NCBI GenBank assembly: GCA_000498155.1
Contig: AXZN01000022.1
Coordinates: 1 to 64,000, forward strand
DNA: 64,000 nucleotides
DNA from: Shiraia sp. slf14
Lineage: Eukaryota > Ascomycota > Dothideomycetes > Pleosporales > Shiraiaceae
Direction: 5' to 3'
Shown: positions 22,161 through 32,096 of the stretch, in pieces
Position numbering within the stretch: the stretch's first letter is position 1
How the letters are laid out: the number at the start of each line of letters is the position of its first letter
The notes under the pieces: generated by a model
The model's database searches: none
Told to the model about the DNA's origin: nothing
The model's input: the letters and a program-made list of their open reading frames with translations, nothing else
Made by a program: the position numbers and the translations under genes

Positions 22161-23156
22161 ATGGCGACCAAGGTGACCAACGAGGAAGTGCGCGGACCAG
22201 AACGCGACCGAAGCAAATCCGGGGCTCTTCTTGGGACCATCCCCTTCTTGAGGTCTGCAAAGCACGATGCGTCCAATCAGGCCGACAAAATTGTTGATGC
22301 AGAAGGGAAAAGAGACGGCGCAGAGGTGGAAGGTGCTAAGAAAGACTCTTCTGTCACAACAAGCCGGGTCAGGAAGAGGAAGGGTTCGCTCAGAAAAGCA
22401 GCAATGGCCAAGATGAGGGAGCATAGTGGCTCACTGCTTAAAGAACCCATTTCCTTCGATTCACATACCGCTCCAGCGTCAAACATGGATGCAGAACCAG
22501 CGTCCAGTGAAGCATCGCCATTTGAACCAGCTCACGAGGGCGCATCCACCGTTTCTTCCAGTTTTACGTCCTTGTCTGCCACACACCAACTGCCGCCTCT
22601 CGCCAACAAAAACATCTTCGATGAGCCAAAACGATCAACCCCAACGCTACTTGCTTCTCCAATGATTAGTAGTCCAGAAGGGCCATACGTGTCGACCACT
22701 GATGATGATGACTCGACACCTTTTTATCCCCCATCAGGCTCAAGCAGCATCTCTTCTTTCGGCTTACCTACTCAAGATACTACTACGTCACTTGCGATCC
22801 AACGCCGCGGCCACCGCTCTGACCAACAGCCCCCTACCAGCAAAGCTCAAGCCCACGCTGACGCCGAAATGGAGGATGACTGGGATTATGGCGAAACTGA
22901 ATGGTGGGGCTGGGTAATCCTTATCGCAACGTGGATTGTGTTTGTTGTAGTCATGGGCTCTTGCTTGGGAGTCTGGAGCTGGGCATGGGATGTTGGAGAA
23001 ACGCCGTATGCGCCGCCAGAACTCGAAGACGATGCCACCTTGCCCATTACTGGCTATTATCCAGCACTAATTGTCTGCACGGCAGTCATGAGCTGGGTGT
23101 GGGTTGTAGTAGCCTGGGTAGGTATGAAATACTTCCGGCATTCAAAGGTGGTTTGA
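22161..23156 (+). CDS. unnamed fungal two-TM protein
   Basis: Single exon, 331 aa. The first ~240 residues are Ser/Pro/Lys-rich and look disordered, with a basic VRKRKGSLRKAAMAKM patch. The C-terminal ~90 residues look constrained: acidic DDWDYGETEWWGW leads into TM1 (about 250-277), then GVWSWAWDVGETPYAPPELEDD, PITGYYPALI and TM2 (about 300-322), ending VGMKYFRHS. I recognise this C-terminus as widely conserved in filamentous ascomycetes but know no function. The Trp-rich acidic juxtamembrane segment is the most distinctive feature. Confidence 0.7.
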   Translation: MATKVTNEEVRGPERDRSKSGALLGTIPFLRSAKHDASNQADKIVDAEGKRDGAEVEGAKKDSSVTTSRVRKRKGSLRKAAMAKMREHSGSLLKEPISFDSHTAPASNMDAEPASSEASPFEPAHEGASTVSSSFTSLSATHQLPPLANKNIFDEPKRSTPTLLASPMISSPEGPYVSTTDDDDSTPFYPPSGSSSISSFGLPTQDTTTSLAIQRRGHRSDQQPPTSKAQAHADAEMEDDWDYGETEWWGWVILIATWIVFVVVMGSCLGVWSWAWDVGETPYAPPELEDDATLPITGYYPALIVCTAVMSWVWVVVAWVGMKYFRHSKVV

Positions 23157-23775
23157 CCTCATCAAGATAGCAACAACCAACAGCGACAGTATCACCAGAA
23201 TATCGCATGAATTTGGTAAATTTGCGCCTACGACGTCGTGCGCTTAATTTTGGATCCACTTGCCCTATGTGAGATTGAGCACTTTATATCCAGGCTTGAA
23301 ACACTAAGCTATAATACTCGTCTTAAGGCCATTTGCAGCATCGCCATTGCACCACCAGAGCTTACGTACCCGCTGCGAACATAACACGGCATCCCAAGCT
23401 GTGCTTGAGTTTCAAAATCCAAGACAGGCGATAGCTGTTGATATCATATAATGTATAGATATGTCGAAAAAAAATCCCATTAAATACAGCTCTTGGAGCT
23501 GAGAAAGGCTTTCTTGTCTCAGTTTCAGTTCTCCGCCAAATCGTAGATCAAACCTACCTTGCGGGCCAGCGGAAATGGATTTCTACAATAGGATTGGAAA
23601 ATTACTCTCGTATCAATATGCAGCCACATCGCAGATGTTGGTTTCTAAAGGGTTTGCCATGTACCCGCAATTAGACAAGGTGATATGACATCCAATTTCC
23701 CCGTCCGAGAGCATTAAAATTGATTCGAGGGCGACAAGCTTACGACCTCAGACCTCACGATGTGACGAGACAACC
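23157..23775. other. intergenic
   Basis: 619 nt between two plus-strand genes; AT-rich around 23420-23480. No gene, repeat or RNA seen. Confidence 0.35.
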
Positions 23776-24753
23776 ATGGCTGTATGCGATATTCCACCCA
23801 AAGCTTCCATTGTTGAGAGGGCAAAAGTGCCTTGCATTGAGTTCAACGCTCATTCAGAACATGTCAATATTTTCGACTACACCAACAAGACAGCCAAACG
23901 AAATGAATCACAAGGGCGATGCACGAAAAACGCAAGAGAGCAGAAAAAGCGGCGATTAAGCACCGCCACACATAGACATAACCCTCGACTGATCGACAAC
24001 CAACCCTTCCGATTCTTGGATCTTCCTCGTGAGCTCCGCGATCAGATATATTCTTACCTCACTGCCCGACAAGATGACTCTTCAAGCACCACGCTTGATG
24101 CTTGCTCTGTTCTCAAGGAGCAAAAGAAGCGGACTATATCACAAGCCTCACGCGATCGACTGAACCAGAAGCGACTCATGTGTGGGAAGCCTCTAATTCG
24201 CGCACGTGTTGTTGCAACCCAGCCTCTAGTCTTCCTAAACATCACCCAAGTGTCTAAACTACTACACTACGAAGCTAGCAACATATTCTACAGCAACAAC
24301 TACTTTGCCGTAACCCTTGAGAAGCTTCCTCTAACTACCTTCGAGGCACCTTTTGGCTGGGACCTTTCAAGAATCACAAGATTACGTATCGAGCTACAGC
24401 TAAAAGACGCGACACGCATGAACAAATATGTCGATTGGGATGCCTTATTCTCTGTATTTACATCTCTACGCTTTTTGCGCCTTGTACCAACGTTCCATTC
24501 ACGTTACTACGACTGGGCCCATGCAGAATTGGAAGACTGGTCAACGACTCCTTTTGTCCATAAAGCGTTTTTTAGGAACCTCTTAGCTGGGATACCCAGG
24601 AATGTCGATTTCAAGTTAGGATGGGCTCCAAATGAATTACAATGCGAGAAGAAAGTGGTCAGCAAAGCTTGGCTGAAGGACATGTATACAGAGCTCAGCA
24701 CAAACAACAGATGCTATGGGCAGTTTTTAGAAGTAGATCGCGTTGTCGATTAG
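23776..24753 (+). CDS. F-box-like / 2EXR-like protein
   Basis: Single exon, 325 aa. After a basic, low-complexity N-terminus, FRFLDLPRELRDQIYSYLTA (about residues 78-97) matches the Leu-Pro-x-Glu-Leu-Arg-x-x-Ile-Tyr pattern of the fungal F-box-like/2EXR group. It is followed by VFLNITQVSKLLHYEASNIFYSNNYFAV, a second typical segment of these proteins. Such proteins may be SCF substrate adaptors, but in this expanded group that is rarely tested. No other domain seen. Confidence 0.65.
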   Translation: MAVCDIPPKASIVERAKVPCIEFNAHSEHVNIFDYTNKTAKRNESQGRCTKNAREQKKRRLSTATHRHNPRLIDNQPFRFLDLPRELRDQIYSYLTARQDDSSSTTLDACSVLKEQKKRTISQASRDRLNQKRLMCGKPLIRARVVATQPLVFLNITQVSKLLHYEASNIFYSNNYFAVTLEKLPLTTFEAPFGWDLSRITRLRIELQLKDATRMNKYVDWDALFSVFTSLRFLRLVPTFHSRYYDWAHAELEDWSTTPFVHKAFFRNLLAGIPRNVDFKLGWAPNELQCEKKVVSKAWLKDMYTELSTNNRCYGQFLEVDRVVD

Positions 24754-24944
24754 TAGTTGAGGTAAATGTAAACCTCATACTGCTCCTTTAAAAAAGACAA
24801 AAATTTATGTGAAGCCTTAGTACGTGATTACAGTCGTGTCTGACTAAGACGGAAGCTGCGAAATTAGACAAAATTGAGATGTCAATCTCACAGGCTCAAA
24901 CTTGCAAAAAAAGAATGTTTCAATCTCGCTTGTGCGAGCACGAA
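24754..24944. other. intergenic flank of tRNA-Phe
   Basis: AT-rich spacer between the F-box-like gene and the tRNA 3' end. The minus strand past the tRNA 3' end reads into a T-rich stretch at about 24903-24912 (A-run on plus), a plausible Pol III terminator. Confidence 0.4.
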
Positions 24945-25031
24945 TGTCCCCTTCGTGGATCGAACACGATACCTCCAGATGTTGTGACCGAAGACTTCAG
25001 TCTGGCGCTCTCCCAATTGAGCTAAGGAGAC
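24945..25031 (-). tRNA. tRNA-Phe (GAA) with 14-nt intron
   Basis: Read on the minus strand from 25031. The acceptor stem GTCTCCT pairs with AGGGGAC (one T-G pair). The D-arm holds TAGCTCAATTGGGAGAGC (A-box-like) and the anticodon stem is CCAGA/TCTGG with loop CTGAAGA. The T-arm TCGTG-TTCGATC-CACGA carries the B box GTTCGATCC. Anticodon GAA gives Phe. The loop closes only if 14 nt (TCTTCGGTCACAAC) after position 37 are removed, the canonical place for nuclear tRNA introns. Total 87 nt including the A73 discriminator; CCA is not encoded. Confidence 0.93.
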
Positions 25032-25325
25032 TGGATTTGATTGGCTAATCGAGAAACTAAAGTGAATATATACTACATAAAAAATAATTTCTGTCTCTTG
25101 CACCGTTTGCCCAATGTCATAAGCGACTGAATTTGTTAAAAACATAAGCCTAATGTCGCATTGAAGCGGTGTGGGTGTACCTGTCTGATTCTGGTCTAGT
25201 CTACCGAGGTGTGGGCCGTCGCGATCTGTAGAGCTCCGTGAGCTCCAAGCTTTACCAACATCTTCTCAGCTTACTCTTAAACTTTGCAAGCCAAACACCT
25301 TTTGCAAACTGGTTTCTTGTTGGAA
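25032..25325. other. intergenic flank
   Basis: Spacer between the tRNA-Phe 5' end and the cyclin gene. It holds the cyclin promoter; nothing else supportable. Confidence 0.3.
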
Positions 25326-26263
25326 ATGCAGCTTTCACCTCTCGCAAACCCATTGGCTACAGTAGCACAGCTCGAAACCTCAGGCTCGCGACTTGATGGC
25401 ATCCCACCCGACCTTGAGGACTCCATCCGCTTTGCTGGCGCAAGGCTCACTCAAGCCGCGGGCCAGCTTCTCAGGCTTCCCCAGGAAGTAATTGCACAAG
25501 CTCTCATTGTATTTGCGAGGTTTTGGGTGGGCTCAGAAGGAGGCAGCTTGGCCGAATTCGGCGCTGAAGTATGTTCACCTAAATATTCACATTTACAATT
25601 GCGACTGTACTGACCTAGGCACAGCAAGTATCAGCAGCTGCACTATACCTTGTCACAAAGCTCTCTGCCTATCCGAAGTCTCCTCGAAGCCTCGTAAACG
25701 TCTATGCATATCTCTCCTCGCTGCCCTCGACCTTTTTCAGTTCGTCCGATCTCCAACAGAAACAAGCAGAAGCATATTATGTTTCTGAAGGAACATATGA
25801 GCGTCGTCGCGCAAGATTGTTTACCACTGAGCAGCGGATACTTCGTACACTAGGCTTCAAAGTCTCCGTCAACCTCCCATATACTTTGTGCATCACGTAC
25901 CTCCAAGCATTGGACGTTTTCACGCATCCACGCGCACCTGAACTCGCTAAAAGGGCGATTGCGCATCTCAATACTGCACTGTTGAGTCCTCAGATGCTGT
26001 ATTTGACCCATCAGCCGCCAAGTCTTGCGACTGCCGCGATATATCTAGCGGCTAGGGAGGTGGGCATCAAGCTTCCTGAAGTAGAGTGGTGGGAAGTTTT
26101 CGACATGGATCGTGAAGAGTTAGGTTTTTTGTGTGTAGGCATGCTTAGTGTGGATGGTTTCGCACAGCAAGAGGTGGAGAAATGGCAGGGCCGCAAGGTC
26201 CCGATGCACGTCGAAGAGGTAGAGGCAGAATTGAAAAAGCGATCTGAGATTGCGGAGGAATAA
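25326..26263 (+). CDS. cyclin, transcription/splicing type (cyclin L/K-like)
   Basis: Exons 25326-25568 and 25625-26263, 293 aa; intron of 56 nt (GTATGT...GCACAG). The first cyclin box contains SIRFAGARLTQAAGQLLRLPQEVIAQALIVFARFW, here split as RLTQAAGQLLRLPQ and EVIAQALIVFARFW, and continues after splicing with VSAAALYLVTKLSAYPKSPRSLVNVY. The second box has EQRILRTLGFKVSVNLPYTLCITYL and a YLTHQPPSLATAAIYLAAREVG helix pair. The ELIQAAGxLLRLPQ-like start is typical of cyclins L/K/T, partners of kinases acting on RNA polymerase II or splicing. An in-frame ATG at 25284 would add 14 residues. Confidence 0.82.
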
Positions 26264-27525
26264 CTTTAAGTGTCTCAGCATCCCGATCTGAAGATGTGAT
26301 TAACAATTGTTTCCGCATTCATTAACTACGGATACTCGTTGACACCAAATCGGAAACCTCACTCATTGGCGATACGATCTCTCTGGGGCGGAGTCATGAG
26401 ATGTCTGTTCGAGAATCCTTCCCTCTTCTGCCTTAAAAACCATCCACGATCCAACAATGGACGTCTTTCTAACCGGAAGGTATCTCGGGAGGTCTGACCC
26501 CGCCCACCGCGATGACTAGTAGGACGAAGCCGCGGAACGTCTGTATTGCTGGTGAGGAGTTGGCTTAAAGATTGTGGAAAGGGTACTGCAGCCGCTCATC
26601 CTGTACTCCATATTGATAAGCACTCTCACTTTGCTGAACTCGGCTTATTTAGGCTGTTTCAGACATGCATACCTTGGGAATGGGATACAAAACTCACGAA
26701 GCGAGAGGCTAGGGGGGGCCCTCTTTCAACCCGCATGAAGATGAGATGGATCCTAGACGTCAGGTGAGATATCTCATTAGGAATGGTCGTGCCTAATGAT
26801 ACTCTTGACAAGAATGTTTCATCAAACGGCACATCAAATGTTCGATGCGAACGGATGTCTCATTCAGGTAATATGAGACAGCATTACTGGAAATACGACG
26901 TTGTAGCTTAGATGTTGACTTGAAACATCAAAAGAGGGTGGTTTTGGTCGATCGATGATGAGGAATGTTCAACTTGTGTCTAGCATATGCTGTGACACAC
27001 CCAATTGCGACCTAAAGAATCTAGAGACTTCTCCCAACTTTGTTCGTAACAACCATCGATCTTGCAGCAAGCGGGGTTTATTGTAGCATCGCATCTTCAG
27101 TATGCGGAAGAGTCATGCACAGCATTCAATCAGCGTTTTCATTCGAATTATCAGTCCACAACACTAAGACATGCTGCGCCTATGCTATTCTTACAAGCAT
27201 GAAATGTGGAGGGGCTGTGCGAATACCTCTCAGAAGATGATAATTCAGCGGGATGAAGCGGTAAGACGTATACATATTTCACTCCTCTTCCTCATTTTTC
27301 GATACCTTAGTATACATGCCGGTGTCAAAGTCCGAAATCCAACTCACCCTTCGTTATCTATATTCAATATCATCATATCAGTATAACTACCACGTCAGGT
27401 TCAAACTTCACATACCAAGTGGTTGTCAATTGACACACAGCTTTGCCGAGAATTCACAGCTTGCAAAATCAATTGTTATATCTATCAAGAAAACTTGTCT
27501 CCTAAGCAATATATACTCCCACTTT
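26264..27525. other. long intergenic region
   Basis: About 1.26 kb without a convincing gene. Short frames at 26546-26767, 27040-27240 and 27171-27386 lack recognisable domains. The upstream 210 nt of the long frame reaching into the next gene (27316-27525) is AT-rich and I treat it as leader. Confidence 0.35.
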
Positions 27526-28416
27526 ATGACAATAGCATTGTCCATCCATCCAAACATGATGTTATCAGGACCTTTTGGCAACAACCATGAAGCAATGTCA
27601 CTGGAATACCACAAATCCTTCTCGCGACTCCCCACTAGATCTTGGGCCAAAATGCGATCCGAACACTTCACTCTCGCACAAGTCAATCACCATACCCCCA
27701 AACACACATCAGAAGGCTCGTTATCCTGGCCACAAAACCACACCGCCTCCACACACCTCGTAACAATCTCCCAATTCCAGCATCACGCCCCTCTCTCCTC
27801 CCCTCCAGACCACTCCTTCTTCCTCAACACCACCGACCACCACTCCCAACACTTCAACCCAACCGACATCCCCACCCGCCTCAAAGCCCTCCAAACCACC
27901 CTCTCAGACATCCAATCCTCCCTCACCATCCGCAAAACCTTCCTCAACCTCGACGCCCACAACCTCCTCTACTGCACCACCTGCTCGCCGCTCAACCACC
28001 CGGGCTCCTGCGGCCACACATGCCCACTCCTACGCCCGCACAACAAATCCTCCCAGCACCCTTACCCCATGTTCTTCCCCTGGCGCGCCGACACCTCCGC
28101 CGACGAGCGCACCTACGCAGCTATCCGCGCCGACATGCACGCCCACGCTGGCCGACGGGTGGAGGCGGAGAGATTGGGTATTTGGGAGCGTGCGGCGGAG
28201 AGGTTGAGGGGGAAGATGCTTTCTTGGGCGGAGAGGAGGGCGGAGGGGGAGGGTGTGTGGGATTTGCAGGTTAGGTGGGAAGAAGCTGGGTTTAAGCAGG
28301 GGTGGGAGTTTGGCGCGAAAGGGCCGGGGGTGGGGGATGAGGTTGCGCCTGAGGTTGTTTGTGGGGGAGATGGGAGGGCGGAGAAGAGGGCTAGGTGGGA
28401 GGGAGAGGGGGTGTAG
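27526..28416 (+). CDS. unnamed CxxC/PGSCGxTC family protein A
   Basis: Single-exon frame, open from 27316; I choose the ATG at 27526 (297 aa), but ATGs at 27316 or 27556-27559 are possible and a 5' intron cannot be excluded. The N-terminal ~110 residues are His/Ser/Pro/Thr-rich. A Cys core follows: C150-x2-C153-x8-C162-x3-C166, read as YCTTC...PGSCGHTC, then LLRP. The C-terminal half is Trp/Arg/Glu-rich and helical and ends with WEFGAKGPG...DEVAPE. The gene at 31461 has the same Cys core and the same WEF...KGP...APE/D block, so the two are paralogues. Four Cys in CxxC + CxxxC form could bind a metal. Codon wobble switches from C to G/T near 28145. No function known to me. Confidence 0.6.
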   Translation: MTIALSIHPNMMLSGPFGNNHEAMSLEYHKSFSRLPTRSWAKMRSEHFTLAQVNHHTPKHTSEGSLSWPQNHTASTHLVTISQFQHHAPLSSPPDHSFFLNTTDHHSQHFNPTDIPTRLKALQTTLSDIQSSLTIRKTFLNLDAHNLLYCTTCSPLNHPGSCGHTCPLLRPHNKSSQHPYPMFFPWRADTSADERTYAAIRADMHAHAGRRVEAERLGIWERAAERLRGKMLSWAERRAEGEGVWDLQVRWEEAGFKQGWEFGAKGPGVGDEVAPEVVCGGDGRAEKRARWEGEGV

Positions 28417-28706
28417 ATGATTGAGAGGTTGGGGTGGTGTATGTAGATGGGAAAGATAGATGGAGGTTGGGTGATTTGGTGAAGCGGTTTTGCAAGCATA
28501 AGTATTGAATTTGGGAGTACAGTTTTATGGCACTTTTGGGCACATGGAAGCGAGTTTTGTCTTGTTAAGAATTGAATATATACGAATATGAATGTTATCA
28601 ACAAAGAAGAGAATATATACAGTGAAGTCCCACGGCTCAGCCATGCATTTCAGCCATACTCCATCTTGAGCTAGGCCATGCTATCAACGCTCCGAAGAGA
28701 AGGAAT

Positions 28707-29681
28707 CTACTTCTGGAGGGTAAGGACACCAGGGCGGTAAGGAAGGAGGTTGTAGTCGGAGGGGTTGTTGTTGGGGTCACGTCCCTGGTAGAACAACTGG
28801 AGGTTGCAAGGATCAACAGTCATGGTCTGGTCGGCGTTCTCGCGGTAAAGATCACCGTGGGAAATATCGTTGGTCCACGAGGCGCCGCTGTTGGCCTTGC
28901 CGGCGAATGGGCTGTTCTCAGCAGTAGCCTGGGGGGTCCAGTTTCCACCAAGGCTGGTGGCAGTGAAGCTGCGGAAGTAGCGGCCGCGCGAGCCAATGGC
29001 CTCAACAATCATGAGGTACTTCTGCTGGCCCTTGAGGGTGTAGACCTGGACAGCCTCGAAGAGGTTGTTCTTGGAGTCGGACATAACCACAGTGCTTGCG
29101 GTGCCGAAGTTACCGGGGAAGTTGCCAATGGGCATGCTGGCACGGTAGATCTTGCCGTTGTCGCCGGCGAAGAAGAGGTACATGTTGTTGGCATCGCCAA
29201 TGAGTGTCTGGTCAATAGCTCCAGTGTCGGAGCCGGTGATCTTGCCAGAGAACAGAGGCTGAGCGGCTCCCCATGAGTTCACGTTTGATGGGTCGCTCGA
29301 TGTGCGGTAGGTGAAGGTAGTTGGGCCCCACTGGTAAGCAAGAACCCAGGTGTTCTTGGGCTTGAAGTGGAAGAGGGTGGGTGCGACAGCGTTGAAGTTC
29401 TGTCCATTCTGAGCGGCATTGCCCAAGTCAGACCAGTTGTTCACTGGGGCGAAGGCGAAGGAACCGTAGGATCCACCCCTGTTGTTTGAGCCATAGACGA
29501 GCTTCTTGCCATTGTAGTTGGTGGCAGTGAAGTCCTTGAGCGAAGCCCAGCCGTTCTTGGGCTGAGCAAGGATACCAGAGTCCTTCCAGCGGTAGCTCGA
29601 GGGAAGGTTGCAAGTTTGGGCAACAGAAACGGATGCAGCTGCAAGCAGCGCGACGCTGGTGGTCAGAACGTTGGTGTACAT
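28707..29681 (-). CDS. secreted GH62 alpha-L-arabinofuranosidase
   Basis: Single exon on the minus strand, 324 aa. Signal peptide of about 21 residues (MYTNVLTTSVALLAAASVSV then AQ). The mature part starts CNLPSSYRWKDSGILAQPKNGW and follows family GH62: LKDFT (catalytic-base region), NGKKLVYGS, APTLFHFKPKNTWVLAYQWG, TYRTSSDPSN, SGAIDQTLIGD-like segment (TGAIDQTLIGD), MYLFFAGDNGKIYRA, FEAVQVYTLKG and EAIGSRGRYFRS, and ends with LPYRPGVLTLQK. GH62 enzymes release arabinose from arabinoxylan in plant cell walls and act extracellularly. No carbohydrate-binding module is present; length is normal. The gene sits between the two CxxC/PGSCG paralogues. Confidence 0.95.
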   Translation of the reverse strand: MYTNVLTTSVALLAAASVSVAQTCNLPSSYRWKDSGILAQPKNGWASLKDFTATNYNGKKLVYGSNNRGGSYGSFAFAPVNNWSDLGNAAQNGQNFNAVAPTLFHFKPKNTWVLAYQWGPTTFTYRTSSDPSNVNSWGAAQPLFSGKITGSDTGAIDQTLIGDANNMYLFFAGDNGKIYRASMPIGNFPGNFGTASTVVMSDSKNNLFEAVQVYTLKGQQKYLMIVEAIGSRGRYFRSFTATSLGGNWTPQATAENSPFAGKANSGASWTNDISHGDLYRENADQTMTVDPCNLQLFYQGRDPNNNPSDYNLLPYRPGVLTLQK

Positions 29682-31460
29682 TGTGAAGGGAAGAATTGAA
29701 GGAATGGCTGGAGAGGACCCGAGTAGATGGCTGATGTATAATAGCACGAAGGCCTAGAGTTCTTTTATAGTCATGGTCTTCAAGACAGCGAACCTAGCGC
29801 CACCCATATGGCTTGTTTCGTTTACCAGGGTCAACCACCGACCAGGACCAGGTTCATGGTAGAAATCTACCACCGGTATCACACGGCAATCAATCGGCAG
29901 GAGTGTAATTTTTCCGAATCGCGGAGAGGGTGTACGGCACTTTACGCCTTAAATTTCGCCTAGGGTGTTGCGCATAGAATCTTTGCCATTCTAGGGCGTG
30001 CACGAACCGCTTTGGGTATATTGGGACCACGGTGTTGCCCAAGGCTGTGCATGCATGCATTGTGGGGTTTTTCCGGAGCCGTACTTTCTGGGGAACTCGT
30101 AAATGTCCATGTACCCCGTGTTTTTGCCTCCAATCAGACAGTAATCAACTGCATTGGCGCAATCATTAGAGAAGTTCTGCGCGTCAAAAGCCTTGGGCCT
30201 ACATAATGCAGAACCCATCACCATACGCCTCGGTAGTCTAAACTAGCTTACTCCAGATTTCAATCCTAGACGAAATAACCACCGGGATGCTGACAGTAAC
30301 ACAATGCAAGTTGGTGCAACGCCAGGGCCTGTGCGTTAATTAAGCTTGACCAAGCATGTTTCATCGCCACAGTGGCTGTTTCACATCGGAGAGATCGAGG
30401 CTTGATAGCGCATATATGTCATGACGGCCACTGATGAAAGACGCCAAGTGGGTAATAATTAAATTATTTATCGCGGATAGCGACTTCCGATAATGCTCCA
30501 GAATTCATTGTTTTGCGACGCACAAGTACCTAGGTTTGTTGACAGAAAGGTACACCTGCACGAAGTGGTACATCCATAGTGCTCGACTGGCATTACCGCT
30601 GTCACTAGGTAATTAATATCAGGGGAACAGAAGTCCAATCACGAGAGGATCTTGAGAGGTGGACCTGACAACATGCCAGGCTCAACGTGGTGTGCGTCAC
30701 GACTAGGCTGGAAACACTCCTTCATTGGGCGTAGTGCATATTGCAAGGATATACTTGAAACGAGCCCGGCGAACGAAGAATACCGATAGAAGCCTGGGAA
30801 GAAAACGTGCCAAACATTCCATCCTCTGAATCGTCAAGCTAGTCTGATTCGCAGGTAGAGAGAACTGTCAGGGAAGGCCCGTTGACATCTGGAACGGCAA
30901 GCATTCGTCATCAACTCTGATGGACGTAGACCACGTACCCACAACTTCGAAGGACCTCGCCCTTGATGAGTGGAACCCTAACAGCTCAGCGGCGAACACC
31001 CTGAGTTCATAATTGCACAAAAGAGATACACACCTTTTTAAGATAAGTATCATTACAATGTTGTAACAAGCTGAAGCCTACAAGGCTTTCTAAAACTATT
31101 AACGCTCTTGTGCATTGTTACCTGTCGTCTTCTGCAGCGTAATTACATAGGGCTTCCATCAATAGAAATGAGCTCCTTCATAGCACGGTGTCTCCGACGT
31201 GCACTCAACCTCACTGTCCATTTGCTAGTCCCAGGAAAGGCCTGATGGATCCTTTCACTGAATCAAGAGATTAGGGCATACAATGCTGCACAACTGTATG
31301 ATCGCATTTGCATTGTCAGCTAACCACAGTATCCGTGCACTATTTATCAAATGTACATTTCTTGTTGTTATCGTCAGAATCTCCACTAATCATATCAACT
31401 CCCGAAACACCCCTACACAAGTCTAACCGGCACTGGACCCCGTTCTGGACGCATTCCAAA
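29682..31460. other. long intergenic region with decayed repeat copy A
   Basis: About 1.8 kb. The first part is the GH62 promoter. The 3' part holds repeat copy A (about 30945-31185). Frames at 29991-30224 and 30868-31053 (minus) look like non-coding remnants; the latter partly overlaps the repeat. Confidence 0.5.
30945..31185 (+). repeat. decayed dispersed repeat, copy A
   Basis: About 240 nt that align by eye in direct orientation with 35798-36045. Anchors include GAGTGGAACCCTAACAG, CCTACAAGGCTTTCTAAAA, CTTGTGCATTGTTACCTGTC and GGCTTCCA..AATAGAAA. It is the less mutated copy (more C and G). Boundaries are approximate; no terminal repeats or coding domain identified, so the element class is unknown. 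Confidence 0.7.
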
Positions 31461-32096
31461 ATGGAGACTTGGACCAGCATTATCCCAATAATTGGCGCAA
31501 ATGAGTCTCGTCGTGAGCGGAAGGCCCGTGAGGAACGCATTGTTAAAATTGACAAAATCTCAGCAACCTTGAAGTCCATGGAACCCTCGATTGACATATA
31601 CACAAACCACATCAATCTTTACAACAGCGGAGGTTACTACTGCGAGGAATGCACAACCGCGAGCCGCACTCCAGGATCATGTGGTAAGACATGCAACCTA
31701 CTTCGCCCTTCTAATCGAACTCGGCTATTCAATCCTGCTGGAGAAGCCGAATGGCTTCATAGCAAGGCACGCGTAGAGCAAAAGTATTGGAAGATCGTCA
31801 GTGAGATCAAGCAGGTAGGTCACAATGCAAGCCCCGATATGGTCGAAAAGTGGGAGAAAGAGACGGATGAGATACGCAAACAAGACATGTCAGTCCTTGA
31901 GCGTTGCCAGGAGCTTAACGTAGGACCCTTCTCAGGTCGTGAGGCGCAGGTTGGTCTAGGACTCAACTTGAACTGGGAGTTTGAGTCTGCATGGGGAAAA
32001 GGCCCTGCCAATCACGATGAAGAGATCGCTCCGGATGAGCTTCCTCCAAATAAGGTCGCTGCTGATGCAGTTTCTTCTGAAGATGTTGCTTGGTGA
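31461..32096 (+). CDS. unnamed CxxC/PGSCGxTC family protein B
   Basis: Single exon, 211 aa; ATG at 31461 in good context (CCAAAATGG). A short basic N-terminus (SRRERKAREER) leads to a helical segment. The Cys core is C61-x2-C64-x9-C74-x3-C78, read YCEEC...PGSCGKTC, then LLRPSN. After it come AEWLHSKARVEQKYW and a charged helical region, ending NWEFESAWGKGP...DEEIAPDELP. Core and C-terminal block match protein A at 27526, though the rest is diverged and A has a long extra N-terminus. I see no signal peptide or membrane span. Metal binding by the four Cys is a guess. Confidence 0.7.
   Translation: METWTSIIPIIGANESRRERKAREERIVKIDKISATLKSMEPSIDIYTNHINLYNSGGYYCEECTTASRTPGSCGKTCNLLRPSNRTRLFNPAGEAEWLHSKARVEQKYWKIVSEIKQVGHNASPDMVEKWEKETDEIRKQDMSVLERCQELNVGPFSGREAQVGLGLNLNWEFESAWGKGPANHDEEIAPDELPPNKVAADAVSSEDVAW

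Noticed and set aside
27642..28274. 210-codon Pro/Arg/His-rich frame overlapping CxxC protein A
   Set aside because: Out-of-frame shadow; the alternative frame has the Cys core and C-terminal block shared with protein B.
29991..30224. Minus-strand frame of 77 codons upstream of GH62
   Set aside because: No recognisable domain, no signal peptide, and lies in the expected promoter of GH62.
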